Assembly: GCA_020248405.1 (NCBI GenBank)
Contig: JADCHQ010000001.1
Span: 91,858-155,857 of the forward strand
Length of the DNA stretch: 64,000 nucleotides
DNA from: Rhodocyclaceae bacterium
GTDB lineage: Bacteria > Pseudomonadota > Gammaproteobacteria > Burkholderiales > Ga0077523
Direction of reading: 5' to 3'
A model generated the notes under the pieces. It did no database searches and was not told the origin of the DNA. It saw nothing but the letters and a program-made list of their open reading frames with translations. Below, in pieces: positions 7,071 to 15,679 of the stretch. The translations under genes were made by a program, and so were the position numbers. Numbering within the stretch: position 1 is the stretch's first letter; every line of letters starts with the position of its first letter.

Positions 7071-9959
7071 ATGTGGTTGATCGGAATGCTGCTGGGTGCC
7101 CTTGCCTTCGGCATCGCGGGCGATGGGTCCGCCGCTGTGCTTGGCGGCCTGCTGGGCGGTGTTCTGGCGCATCGGCTGGCGGCGGATCGCAAGTCTCTGC
7201 GCGCCCTGGAGGCCCGCCTTTCAGACCTGGAAACGAGGTCGCGGCGCGCCACGGCGCCACCGGCCGATACGGCCGCCGATGCTGCGCAGCCCGAGGCACG
7301 GGCTTTGGCGGCGACGCCTGCCACCCCCCCCACGCCCGCGCCCCGTGCCACCGTCGCGCCTGACGCCGACGACGACGCCTCGGCGGTGGCACAAACGCCT
7401 TCATACGAGCTCACGCCCGCCGAGCTGTTCGCCCGCCTTGCCCAGGGCGAAAACGTCGAAGTTACTGCCGCGTCAAGCGCCGGCACTTCCAGCCCATCGG
7501 CAAGCACCCGGGGCGAGCCGCAGCCTGCTTATCCTCCAGCAGCGCACACCAGCCCGCCGTCCGCCGATCATGGGGTTGCCCACCCGCCCGCTGCCGGCGA
7601 CCGGTGGGACCGCGCAGTGCTTTGGCTTACCCGGGGCAATGTGGTGGCGCGCGCCGGCGCGCTCATTCTGTTCGTGGGCCTGGCCTTCCTGATGCAACTC
7701 GTCTACACCGCCGTCACACCGGCGGCACGCCTGGGTGGCGCAGCCCTGGGGGGAGCGGCGCTTCTGGCGGCAGGCTGGAGGATGCGTCACACCCGGCCCG
7801 GCTACGCCGTGTCGCTCCAGGGCGCCGGTGTGGCGATCCTGTACCTCACCGTGTACGGCGCATTGCGCCTGTTCGGCATGGTGGATGCGCCGTTGGCGTT
7901 CGCGCTCATGGCGCTGGTGGCCGCTGCCAGTGCCGCGCTTGCCGTCCGTCAAGACTCCGTGGCGCTTGCCGTACTGGGCTTCGGCGGCGGCTTTCTCGCC
8001 CCGCTCCTCGCCTCCACCGGCAGCGGCAGTCATGTGGTGCTGTTCGGCTACTACACCCTGGTTAACGCCGGTCTTGCAGCGGTGGCCTGGAACCGTGCCT
8101 GGCGGCCGCTCACCTTCACGGGCTTCGCGCTCACCTTCGGAGCAGCCGGACTGTGGGGCTGGAAGTTCTTTCAGCCCCACCTGTACGCGTCCACCCAGCC
8201 CTTTCTGCTGCTGTTCTTCGCCATCTACCTCGCGCTACAGGTCCGATTCGCCCTGCTGCGCGCGCCACGCTGGACCGATCTGGTGGACGCCAGCAGCGTG
8301 TTCGGCGTGCCGCTGGTGGGTTTCGGCCTGCAGGCCAGCCTGGTCAAAGACTTCGAGCACGGCACGGCCATCTCGGCCGCGGTGCTTGCCCTGCTCTATT
8401 TGGTGCTCGCGGCCCGGATGCGTCGCCGGGGCAGCGCATTCGGCATGCTCGCCGACGCTTACAACGCGCTCGGCACCGGATTCCTCGTCTTGGCCGTGCC
8501 GCTGGCCGTGGACGCGCGCTGGACGGCCGCCGCCTGGGCGCTGCAGGGCGCCGGGCTCGTCTGGGTGGCGCTGCGCAACCAGCGCCGCCTGGTGCTCGTA
8601 ATGGGCCTTGGCCTGCAACTGGCGGCGGCCTGTACCTACGCCGTGGCGGAAATGCAGCCCGAACCCGGCGTGGCAGTGCTCAATCGCGTATGCCTGGGTG
8701 CGGTGCTGCTTGCCGTCGCCGCGCTGTTCAGCGCCTGGCGTCTCGAACAAGACACGTGGGAAGCCGGCGAGCGCGATGCCGACCCCATCGCCCGCCCGGG
8801 GCTGGCCTGGGCCCTGCTGATTTGGGGGCTTTTCTGGTGGATTTTTGCCGGGCTGCGCGAAATCTCCCAACATGTGCCGCGCCCGGATTCCGTGCCCACG
8901 GCCCTGCTGTTTGCGCTACTGAGCGCAACGGCGTTCCAGGCGGCTTACGAGCGGCTGCGATGGCAGAGCGCGCGCTGGCCGGCGTTGTCTCTACCCGTAG
9001 CCATGACTCTGGCGCTGTTGGTGCTGTGGAAGCAGCCCCAGGCCCAGGCGCCGCTCGCCGGCGCCGGCCTGTTCGCATGGCCCGCGGTCTGGCTCACGCA
9101 CCTGGCGCTGCTCACCCGTCACGACAACGAACCGCCCGACACCCTGGCGGTCCTGCATGCGGCCGTGCCAGCCTGCATGGCCGTGGTGCTTGGCTGGCAC
9201 CTCGACCTGTGGCTTCTCGACGCCCTGGGCAGCAACGCCTGGAGCGTCATAGGCTGGGCGTTGCCGGCAGCAGCCTTGCTTGCGCTCGTCACATACACCT
9301 GGAGGCGGCGAGAGGACGCGAGTCAGGCGCCCGGCGCCGTTGAAGAGGGTTGGCTACTGCTGGGTGGCGCGCTGCTCACCGCGGGGTTGCTGGGTTGGTC
9401 GCTGTTGGCTGGACTGTCGAAAATCGGCGCAGCACCGCCCCTGCCCTGGTGGCCCGTGATCAATGTCCTCGACCTCGCCGTGCTGCTCTTGCCACTGCTG
9501 GCCTTGCCCTGGCTGCGGGCGATCCGCGCGCGCTTCACCGGCAGCCCCATCGCACGCGAAGCGAGCCGCTTGCCCGTGGCGCTATCGGTGCTCGGCTTCA
9601 TCAACCTCAACACCGCGCTGCTGCGCGACTTCGCCCTGGTGCTGGGCTTCCAGGACTGGGAAGAGATGCTCAGGCAATCGAGCGAGGTGCAGGCTGGCCT
9701 GTCGCTGCTCTGGACAACCGTGGCCCTTACCGCCATGTGGACTGCCTCGCGGCGCGGCGCGCGCGCGCCATGGATCGCCGGCGCGAGCCTGATGGCCGTG
9801 GTGGTGGCAAAGCTGCTGTTGGTGGACTTGAGCAATGTGGGCACCTTCGCACGCATCGTTTCCTTCGTCGGCGTGGGAGCCCTGATGCTGTTGATGGGCT
9901 GGGTGTCGCCCCTGCCGCCGGAACAGGGCACGGAGGACTCGCAGGATAAGGCAGCGTAG
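7071..9959 (+). CDS. DUF2339 multi-pass membrane protein
   Basis: A 962-residue protein. It starts with a short hydrophobic hairpin (residues 1-30), then a charged, Pro/Ala-rich low-complexity linker (about 60-200), then a long run of more than twenty hydrophobic helices to the C-terminus. This architecture is characteristic of DUF2339, a widespread membrane family of unknown function. ATG 7071 is chosen because upstream sequence in frame is low-complexity and the protein then begins with the membrane hairpin MWLIGMLLG. No operon partner. Confidence 0.8.
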   Translation: MWLIGMLLGALAFGIAGDGSAAVLGGLLGGVLAHRLAADRKSLRALEARLSDLETRSRRATAPPADTAADAAQPEARALAATPATPPTPAPRATVAPDADDDASAVAQTPSYELTPAELFARLAQGENVEVTAASSAGTSSPSASTRGEPQPAYPPAAHTSPPSADHGVAHPPAAGDRWDRAVLWLTRGNVVARAGALILFVGLAFLMQLVYTAVTPAARLGGAALGGAALLAAGWRMRHTRPGYAVSLQGAGVAILYLTVYGALRLFGMVDAPLAFALMALVAAASAALAVRQDSVALAVLGFGGGFLAPLLASTGSGSHVVLFGYYTLVNAGLAAVAWNRAWRPLTFTGFALTFGAAGLWGWKFFQPHLYASTQPFLLLFFAIYLALQVRFALLRAPRWTDLVDASSVFGVPLVGFGLQASLVKDFEHGTAISAAVLALLYLVLAARMRRRGSAFGMLADAYNALGTGFLVLAVPLAVDARWTAAAWALQGAGLVWVALRNQRRLVLVMGLGLQLAAACTYAVAEMQPEPGVAVLNRVCLGAVLLAVAALFSAWRLEQDTWEAGERDADPIARPGLAWALLIWGLFWWIFAGLREISQHVPRPDSVPTALLFALLSATAFQAAYERLRWQSARWPALSLPVAMTLALLVLWKQPQAQAPLAGAGLFAWPAVWLTHLALLTRHDNEPPDTLAVLHAAVPACMAVVLGWHLDLWLLDALGSNAWSVIGWALPAAALLALVTYTWRRREDASQAPGAVEEGWLLLGGALLTAGLLGWSLLAGLSKIGAAPPLPWWPVINVLDLAVLLLPLLALPWLRAIRARFTGSPIAREASRLPVALSVLGFINLNTALLRDFALVLGFQDWEEMLRQSSEVQAGLSLLWTTVALTAMWTASRRGARAPWIAGASLMAVVVAKLLLVDLSNVGTFARIVSFVGVGALMLLMGWVSPLPPEQGTEDSQDKAA

Positions 9960-10116
9960 CGCTCCTGCAGCCCCGTGATCCGCCTCAGAAGCGCGCCGCC
10001 GCGCTCCGGCAAGCGCCGCACTGGACTTTCCGCCCGCGAAATCCTTGCCTGACCGGCCGCTGGCAAGGCGGGCAAGGGCCGCGGCGGCCGCCACGCCGCC
10101 ACGGGCACCCCTGCGG

Positions 10117-10566
10117 TTACTCCGAAGCAGGCATCTTCTCGATCTGCCCCACCAGCTTGAGGAGCTGGCGGTGCAGCTTGGCAAAGCGCGCGTGCTCCGC
10201 CTTCCACTTGGCGTGCTTCGTACCCATTTCCTGATGCTTCCTGTCGAGCTCGGGACTGGCCTGACCCGCCGCCAGGGCAGCCTCGTGGGCCTTGATGGCT
10301 TCATCGTGAGCCTGCATGTCGCTCTCGTGTTCGGCAATCATCCTGTCGTGTGCTTCCACCAGCCCGGCGAGTTTCTTCACGGCCGCCTCCACGCGGTCGT
10401 GATCCTTGTGGAGCGCCTCGTGCCCCGCCTTCCAGGTGGCGTGCTCCTTGGCCCACGCCTGATGCTCCCGCGCCATGGCGGCAGCATCGCCGGCAAACCC
10501 CGCGGGGGATGCGGACAGGCCGGCGGCCAACGCCAGGATTGCGAAGCTGTTCTTCATCGTCGTCAT
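10117..10566 (-). CDS. small secreted histidine-heptad helical protein
   Basis: A 149-residue protein with a signal peptide (residues 1-26, cleavage after AGFAG or nearby). The mature part is almost entirely predicted helix, rich in Ala, Lys, Glu and His. Histidines fall at 35, 42, 49, 56, then 73, 80, 87, 94, then 111, 118, 125, 132: three runs of four at exact 7-residue spacing, the runs 38 residues apart. That implies three helices, each with a histidine stripe, plausibly a periplasmic three-helix bundle or coiled coil that binds metal. I do not recognise the family. ATG 10566 has AAGGAG 6-7 bases upstream; a second ATG three codons later is possible. An FNR-type box lies about 100 bp upstream. 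Confidence 0.75.
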   Translation of the reverse strand: MTTMKNSFAILALAAGLSASPAGFAGDAAAMAREHQAWAKEHATWKAGHEALHKDHDRVEAAVKKLAGLVEAHDRMIAEHESDMQAHDEAIKAHEAALAAGQASPELDRKHQEMGTKHAKWKAEHARFAKLHRQLLKLVGQIEKMPASE

Positions 10567-10662
10567 CTCGATCTCCTTGGAAAAACGGACGGGCGCTGCA
10601 GTTCAGCGCAGATGCGCTGGGTTGCACCTGTAACAAAGTACTGCGTCCCGCCCGCAACCGGA

Positions 10663-10676
10663 TTGATCCCCGTCAA
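10663..10676 (-). promoter_or_regulatory. FNR/ANR-type box upstream of the histidine-heptad gene
   Basis: TTGAT-CCCC-GTCAA differs by one base from the FNR consensus TTGAT-N4-ATCAA. A weak -10 (TACTTT, 10640 to 10635 on the minus strand) would place transcription start near 10628, putting the box centre at about -41.5, the class II activation position. The motif is seen directly; oxygen-responsive control is inference. Confidence 0.5.
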
Positions 10677-10717
10677 TAGGAGCCCGTATGCAGCGACAGG
10701 CGTTGCGTGGCGGTGGA

Positions 10718-11593
10718 TCAGTCCTTCGCCAGCAGTTGCATCAGCGACGAGGTGTCCCAGCGGCCGCCGCCGCGCGCCTGGACCTGGGCATAGAACTGAT
10801 CGATGAGCGCGGTGCCCGGCAGGCGGGCGCCGTTGCGCTGCGCCTCGTCCAGACAGATGCCCAGGTCCTTGCGCATCCAGTCCACGGCGAAACCGAAGCC
10901 ATCGAAGCGGCCCTCGGCCATGGTCTTCCAGCGGTTCTCCATCTGCCAGGACTGCGCCGCGCCCTTGGAGATGACGGCGATCACCTTCTCCATGTCGAGG
11001 CCGGCCTTGAGGCCGAAATTCATGGCCTCGGACAGCCCCTGCAACAGGCCGGCGATGCAGATCTGGTTGACCATCTTGCACAGCTGGCCGGCGCCAGGCT
11101 CGCCGATCAGCACGCAGCTCTTGGCGTACACGTCCAGGACCGGTTTGACGCGGTCGAACACCGCCTGCTCCCCGCCGCACATGACTCCCAGCTGGCCATT
11201 CACGGCACCGGCTTGGCCGCCCGACACCGGCGCATCCACGAAGCCCACCCCAGCCTCGGCGCAGCGCCCGTGCAGCTCGCGCGCCAGGCTGGCAGAGTCG
11301 GTGGTGTGGTCCACCAAAATGGCACCGCCGTGCATGCCGGCCAGCGCGCCCTGCTCGCCGTACACCACCGAGCGCACGTCATCGTCGTTGCCCAGGCACA
11401 TGAGCACCACCTCGCAGCCGCTGGCGGCCTCGCGCGGCGTGGCCGCGGCGCGCCCGCCGTGTTCGCCGACCCACTGCGCGGCTTTGGTGGCGGTGCGGTT
11501 GAAGACGCTCACATCGTGCCCGCCCTTGCGTAGCAGGTGTGCCGCCATGGGAGCACCCATGACACCGAGGCCCAGGAAAGCGACTTTGGCCAT
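10718..11593 (-). CDS. garR: NAD(P)-dependent beta-hydroxyacid dehydrogenase, probable tartronate semialdehyde reductase
   Basis: A 291-residue protein. The Rossmann motif GLGVMG is at residues 8-13, the substrate loop is FVDAPVSGGQAGA, and the catalytic lysine is in AGQLCKMVNQI, the three hallmarks of the 3-hydroxyisobutyrate/tartronate semialdehyde reductase family. Facing glycerate kinase and next to glcDEF favours 2-hydroxy-3-oxopropionate reductase (tartronate semialdehyde to D-glycerate) over hydroxyisobutyrate dehydrogenase. Start ATG 11593 follows AAGGAGAT. A TAGAAT hexamer at 11671-11676 is the likely -10. Confidence 0.82.
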   Translation of the reverse strand: MAKVAFLGLGVMGAPMAAHLLRKGGHDVSVFNRTATKAAQWVGEHGGRAAATPREAASGCEVVLMCLGNDDDVRSVVYGEQGALAGMHGGAILVDHTTDSASLARELHGRCAEAGVGFVDAPVSGGQAGAVNGQLGVMCGGEQAVFDRVKPVLDVYAKSCVLIGEPGAGQLCKMVNQICIAGLLQGLSEAMNFGLKAGLDMEKVIAVISKGAAQSWQMENRWKTMAEGRFDGFGFAVDWMRKDLGICLDEAQRNGARLPGTALIDQFYAQVQARGGGRWDTSSLMQLLAKD

Positions 11594-11670
11594 TGCCGAG
11601 ATCTCCTTGAAGTCCTTGAAGGGGGTGGGCGCGCCACGGGCGGCGCGCCGCAATGCCCGCGAGGGCGCCG

Positions 11671-11676
11671 ATTCTA
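11671..11676 (-). promoter_or_regulatory. -10 element (TAGAAT) for the tartronate semialdehyde reductase gene
   Basis: TAGAAT on the minus strand, about 78 bp before the ATG at 11593. It is a five-of-six match to TATAAT. No good -35 is visible. Confidence 0.4.
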
Positions 11677-11746
11677 CGGGGCCCTCGGAGCGGCGCCACA
11701 CCGCCCGCGCCTGCCGTGGCCTGCCGCCGCCGGCGGGAGCGCCCAT

Positions 11747-11752
11747 TACACT
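11747..11752 (+). promoter_or_regulatory. -10 element (TACACT) for the glycerate kinase/glc genes
   Basis: TACACT on the plus strand, with predicted start near 11759, about 27 bases before the ATG at 11786. It and the -10 at 11671-11676 form a divergent promoter pair. Confidence 0.35.
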
Positions 11753-11785
11753 ACCGTCCTGTCCGCTCATTTCCGTCCCGCGCCC

Positions 11786-13051
11786 ATGCCTGCCGATCCC
11801 CGCGCCTTGCTGCGCCAGATGTTCGACGCCGCCATCGCCTCCGCCCTGCCCGCGCAATGCCTGCCCCCGCACCTGCCGGCACCGCCGCGCGGACGCACCG
11901 TGGTGGTGGGGGCCGGCAAGGCCGCCGCGGCTATGGCCCGTGCCGTGGAGGAACACTGGCCGGGAGAACTGGAGGGGTTGGTGGTCACCCGCTACGGACA
12001 CCGGGTGGCCACGCGGCGCATCGAGGTGGTGGAGGCCGCCCACCCGGTGCCAGACCTGGCGGGCCGCGAAGCCGCCGAACGCATCCTGGCCAAGGTGCGC
12101 GGGCTCGGCGCCGACGACCTAGTGCTGTGCCTGATCTCCGGCGGCGGATCGGCGCTGCTGGCGCTGCCCGCGCCCGGCCTGACGCTGCACGACAAGCAGG
12201 CCATCAACCGCGCGCTGCTGCGCTGCGGCGCCAACATCGGCGAGATGAACTGTGTGCGCAAGCACCTCTCGGCCATCAAGGGTGGCCGCCTGGCCGCCGC
12301 CGCCGCCCCGGCGCAGGTGCTCACGCTGCTCATCTCCGACGTGCCCGGCGACGATCCCGCGGTGATTGCCTCGGGCCCCACGGTGCCCGATCCCACCACC
12401 TTCGCCGAGGCGCGCGCCATCCTGCGCAAGTACGGCATCGACGAGCCGCGCGCCGCGGTGGAGCACCTGGAGGCGGCCATGGACGAAACGCCCAAGCCCG
12501 GCGACCCGCGGCTGGCGCGCTGCGAAACGCGCATGATCGCCGCCCCCCAGCGCGCGCTCGAAGCTGCCGCCGCCGTGGCCCGGGTCGCGGGCGTGGCGCC
12601 GCTCATCCTGGGCGATGCGCTGGAAGGCGAATCGCGCGAGGTGGCGCTGGTGCACGCGGGCATCGCCCGCCAGGTGCTGCGCCACGGCCAACCGCTGCCC
12701 CGCCCGTGCGTGCTGCTGTCCGGCGGCGAAACCACCGTCACGGTGCGCGGCAGCGGGCGCGGCGGGCGAAACGTGGAATTCCTGCTGGCCCTGGCGGTGG
12801 CCCTGGACGGCGCACCGGGCGTGTACGCCCTGGCGGGCGACACGGACGGCATCGACGGCGCCGAAGAGCGCGCTGGAGCCATGGTGGCGCCCGACACGCT
12901 GGCACGCGCCGCGGCGCTCGGCATCGACGCCAAGGCGGCGCTGGCCGATAATGACGGGCACGGCTTTTTCGAAAAACTGGGTGATGCCGTGATCACCGGT
13001 CCCACCCTCACCAACGTCAACGACTTCCGCGCCATCCTTCTCGCCGCTTGA
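11786..13051 (+). CDS. glycerate 2-kinase (type 2, MOFRL family)
   Basis: A 421-residue protein phosphorylating D-glycerate, expected to give 2-phosphoglycerate. The N-terminal half has VVVGAGKAAAAMA and LCLISGGGSALL (glycine-rich phosphate-binding loops) and ISDVPGDDPAVIASGPTVPD. The C-terminal MOFRL domain has LSGGETTVTVRG, GRGGRNVEFLLALA and AGDTDGIDG. Length is normal for the family. ATG 11786 begins MPADPRALLRQMFDAAI, the usual N-terminus; the longer open frame upstream is the non-coding divergent region. Followed by glcD after 27 bp. Confidence 0.9.
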   Translation: MPADPRALLRQMFDAAIASALPAQCLPPHLPAPPRGRTVVVGAGKAAAAMARAVEEHWPGELEGLVVTRYGHRVATRRIEVVEAAHPVPDLAGREAAERILAKVRGLGADDLVLCLISGGGSALLALPAPGLTLHDKQAINRALLRCGANIGEMNCVRKHLSAIKGGRLAAAAAPAQVLTLLISDVPGDDPAVIASGPTVPDPTTFAEARAILRKYGIDEPRAAVEHLEAAMDETPKPGDPRLARCETRMIAAPQRALEAAAAVARVAGVAPLILGDALEGESREVALVHAGIARQVLRHGQPLPRPCVLLSGGETTVTVRGSGRGGRNVEFLLALAVALDGAPGVYALAGDTDGIDGAEERAGAMVAPDTLARAAALGIDAKAALADNDGHGFFEKLGDAVITGPTLTNVNDFRAILLAA

Positions 13052-13078
13052 GCGGCGTGCCGCTCGCGCGCTTCTGCC

Positions 13079-14575
13079 ATGGGCAAACCCGAACTCTTCG
13101 AAACCATTCCAGACGCCCTGGCGGACAAGGACGAACTGGTGCGCCGGCTGCTCGAGGGCCTGCCCGCGCACTGCGTTTTGCACGCCCCCGAGCAACTCAA
13201 GCCCTACGAATGCGACGGCCTGTCGGCCTTTCGCGAGGTGCCGCTGGCGGTGGCCCTGCCCGAGACCGAAGAACAGGTGGTGCACGCGCTGCGCACCTGC
13301 CATGGCGTGCGCGTACCGGTGGTGGCACGCGGCGCCGGCACCGGCCTGTCGGGCGGCGCCCTGCCCCACCCGCGCGGCGTGACCCTGGGCCTGTCGAAGA
13401 TGAAGTCCATCCTCGCCCTCGACCCTCTGGCGCGCACCGCGCGCGTGCAGCCCGGCGTGCGCAACCTTGCCATCTCCGAGGCGGCCGCGAAGCATGGCCT
13501 GTACTACGCCCCCGACCCCTCCTCGCAGATCGCCTGCTCCATCGGCGGCAACGTGGCCGAGAATTCCGGCGGGGTGCACTGCCTGAAGTACGGCCTCACG
13601 GTGCACAACGTGCTGGCCGTGCGGCTGGTCACCATCGAGGGCGAAGTGCTCGAACTGGGGGGCGAGGGACTCGACGCCGCCGGCCTCGACCTGCTGGCGC
13701 TCGCCATCGGCTCGGAGGGCCTGCTGGGTGTGGTGACCGAAATCACCGTCAAGCTGCTGCCCCGGCCGCAACTGGCGCGCGTGGTGCTGGCCGCCTTCGG
13801 CTCGCTCGAGAAAGCCGGCGAAGCCGTGGCCAATGTCATTGGCGCGGGCATCATCCCGGCGGGCCTGGAGATGATGGACCGGCTCGCCACCGGCGCGGTG
13901 GAGCAGTTCGTGCACGCCGGCTACCCGCTCGACGCCGAAGCCATCCTGCTGTGCGAATCCGACGGCACGCCCGAGGAGGTGGCCGAGGACATCGAGCGCA
14001 TGATCGAGGTAATGCGCGCCAGCGGCGCCACCGAGATCCGCCTCTCGCGCGACGAAGCGGAGCGGCTGCGGTTTTGGTCGGGCCGCAAGTCCGCCTTCCC
14101 CGCCGTGGGGCGCCTCATGCCCGATTACTTCTGCATGGACGGCACCATCCCCAAGCGCCAGCTGGGCCGGGTGCTGCGCGGCATCGAGAAGCTCTCGGCG
14201 GAATTCGGCCTCAAGTGCCCAAACGTGTTCCACGCCGGCGACGGTAACCTGCACCCGCTCATCATGTTCGACGCCAACGTGCCGGGCCAGCAGGAGCAGG
14301 CCAGCCGCTTCGGGGCGCGCATCCTCGAGTTGTGCGTGGAGGCCGGCGGCACCATCACCGGCGAGCACGGCGTGGGCATCGAGAAGATCGACCAGATGTG
14401 CGCGCAGTTCCGCCCCGACGAACTCGCCACCTTCCATGCCGTGAAGGCCGCCTTCGATGCGCAGCGTCTGCTCAACCCCGGCAAGGCAGTGCCCACGCTG
14501 CAGCGCTGCGCGGAATTCGGCGCCATGCACGTGCACCACGGCGAGCAGAAGTTTCCCGAGCTACCGCGGTTCTGA
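13079..14575 (+). CDS. glcD: glycolate oxidase subunit GlcD (FAD-linked)
   Basis: A 498-residue flavoprotein subunit oxidising glycolate to glyoxylate. The FAD-binding type-4 motif VARGAGTGLSGGALP is near residues 82-96 and ALAIGSEGLLGVVTEI completes the PCMH fold. The FAD-oxidase C-terminal domain has FHAGDGNLHPLI and GEHGVGIEK, which carry the substrate- and metal-binding histidines. Order glcD-glcE-glcF and full length support the call over D-lactate dehydrogenase. Confidence 0.93.
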   Translation: MGKPELFETIPDALADKDELVRRLLEGLPAHCVLHAPEQLKPYECDGLSAFREVPLAVALPETEEQVVHALRTCHGVRVPVVARGAGTGLSGGALPHPRGVTLGLSKMKSILALDPLARTARVQPGVRNLAISEAAAKHGLYYAPDPSSQIACSIGGNVAENSGGVHCLKYGLTVHNVLAVRLVTIEGEVLELGGEGLDAAGLDLLALAIGSEGLLGVVTEITVKLLPRPQLARVVLAAFGSLEKAGEAVANVIGAGIIPAGLEMMDRLATGAVEQFVHAGYPLDAEAILLCESDGTPEEVAEDIERMIEVMRASGATEIRLSRDEAERLRFWSGRKSAFPAVGRLMPDYFCMDGTIPKRQLGRVLRGIEKLSAEFGLKCPNVFHAGDGNLHPLIMFDANVPGQQEQASRFGARILELCVEAGGTITGEHGVGIEKIDQMCAQFRPDELATFHAVKAAFDAQRLLNPGKAVPTLQRCAEFGAMHVHHGEQKFPELPRF

Positions 14576-14614
14576 TCCTCACCCTGTCGCCGCCCGCTGC
14601 AACGCCCCCCGCCC

Positions 14615-15670
14615 GTGCTCGATCAGTTCGCCGACACCATCCGCGCCGCCGCCGCCCGCGGCGCCAGCCTGCGCATCCGCGGCGGTGGCGGGAAAGACTT
14701 CTACGGCGTGCGTCTGGAGGGTGACGTGCTCGACACCACCGGCCACACGGGCGTGGTGAACTACGACCCTTCCGAACTGGTGATCACCGTGCGCGCGGGC
14801 ACACCGGTGGCGGAGGTGGAGGCGGTGCTGGCCGGGCGTGGCCAGATGCTCGCCTTCGAGCCGCCGCGCCTCAATGCCGCCGGCACCATCGGCGGCGCCA
14901 TCGCCAGCGGCTGGTCGGGCCCCCGTCGAGTGGCTGCCGGCTCGGCGCGCGACTTCGTGCTCGGCGTGCGGCTGCTCGACGCCCGCGCCCGGCCGCTGTC
15001 CTTTGGCGGACAGGTGATGAAGAACGTGGCGGGCTACGACCTGTCGCGCTTTCTGGCCGGCTCCTTCGGCACCCTGGCCCTCATCACCGAGGTATCCCTG
15101 AAGGTGCTGCCGCGCCCCGTGGCCGAGGCCACGCTGCGCTTCGAGCTGGATGAAGCCGCCGCCCTGGACACCGTCAACCGCTGGGCCGGCCAGCCCCTGC
15201 CCCTGTCCGCTAGTTGCCACATGGACGCGGCGCTGTGGGTACGGCTGTCGGGCGCCTGTGCCGCCGTGGACGCCGCCCTGGCGCGGCTGGGCGGCGAGCG
15301 CGTGGACGATGCCGAAGCCGCGCGCTTCTGGGCCTCGCTGCGCGACCAGACCCACCCGTTCTTCGCCACCGCCTCCACCCTGTGGCGGCTGTCGATCCGG
15401 GGCACGGCTGCACCCCTCGGGCTGGGTGCGCAGCTCACGGAGTGGCACGGGGGGCTGCGCTGGATCGCCGCGCCGCTGGAAGCCCAGGTTGCCCACGCCG
15501 CGGCCCGCGGCTCCGGCGGCCACGCCACCCTGTATCGCGCCGACGCTGCCCTGCGGTCCGGCGGCATCCAGCACCTGGGCTCCGCCGTGCTGGCCCTGCA
15601 CCAGCGCTTGAAGCAGGCCCTCGACCCGCAAGGTCTGTTCGGGGCGCACCGCCTGCACCCTGATTTCTGA
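14615..15670 (+). CDS. glcE: glycolate oxidase subunit GlcE
   Basis: A 351-residue second FAD-binding subunit. It has the shortened type-4 FAD domain (LRIRGGGGKDFYG, GGAIASGWSGPRRVAAGSARDFVLGV, MKNVAGYDLSRFLAGSFGTLALITEV) without the long C-terminal catalytic domain of GlcD, as normal for GlcE. The start is GTG at 14615, 39 bp after glcD. Confidence 0.92.
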   Translation: MLDQFADTIRAAAARGASLRIRGGGGKDFYGVRLEGDVLDTTGHTGVVNYDPSELVITVRAGTPVAEVEAVLAGRGQMLAFEPPRLNAAGTIGGAIASGWSGPRRVAAGSARDFVLGVRLLDARARPLSFGGQVMKNVAGYDLSRFLAGSFGTLALITEVSLKVLPRPVAEATLRFELDEAAALDTVNRWAGQPLPLSASCHMDAALWVRLSGACAAVDAALARLGGERVDDAEAARFWASLRDQTHPFFATASTLWRLSIRGTAAPLGLGAQLTEWHGGLRWIAAPLEAQVAHAAARGSGGHATLYRADAALRSGGIQHLGSAVLALHQRLKQALDPQGLFGAHRLHPDF

Positions 15671-15679
15671 GCGCTGCCC

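Noticed and set aside
12119..14539. An 806-codon open frame on the minus strand opposite glycerate kinase and glcD
   Set aside because: Low-complexity His/Gly/Arg product spanning two clearly real genes on the other strand.
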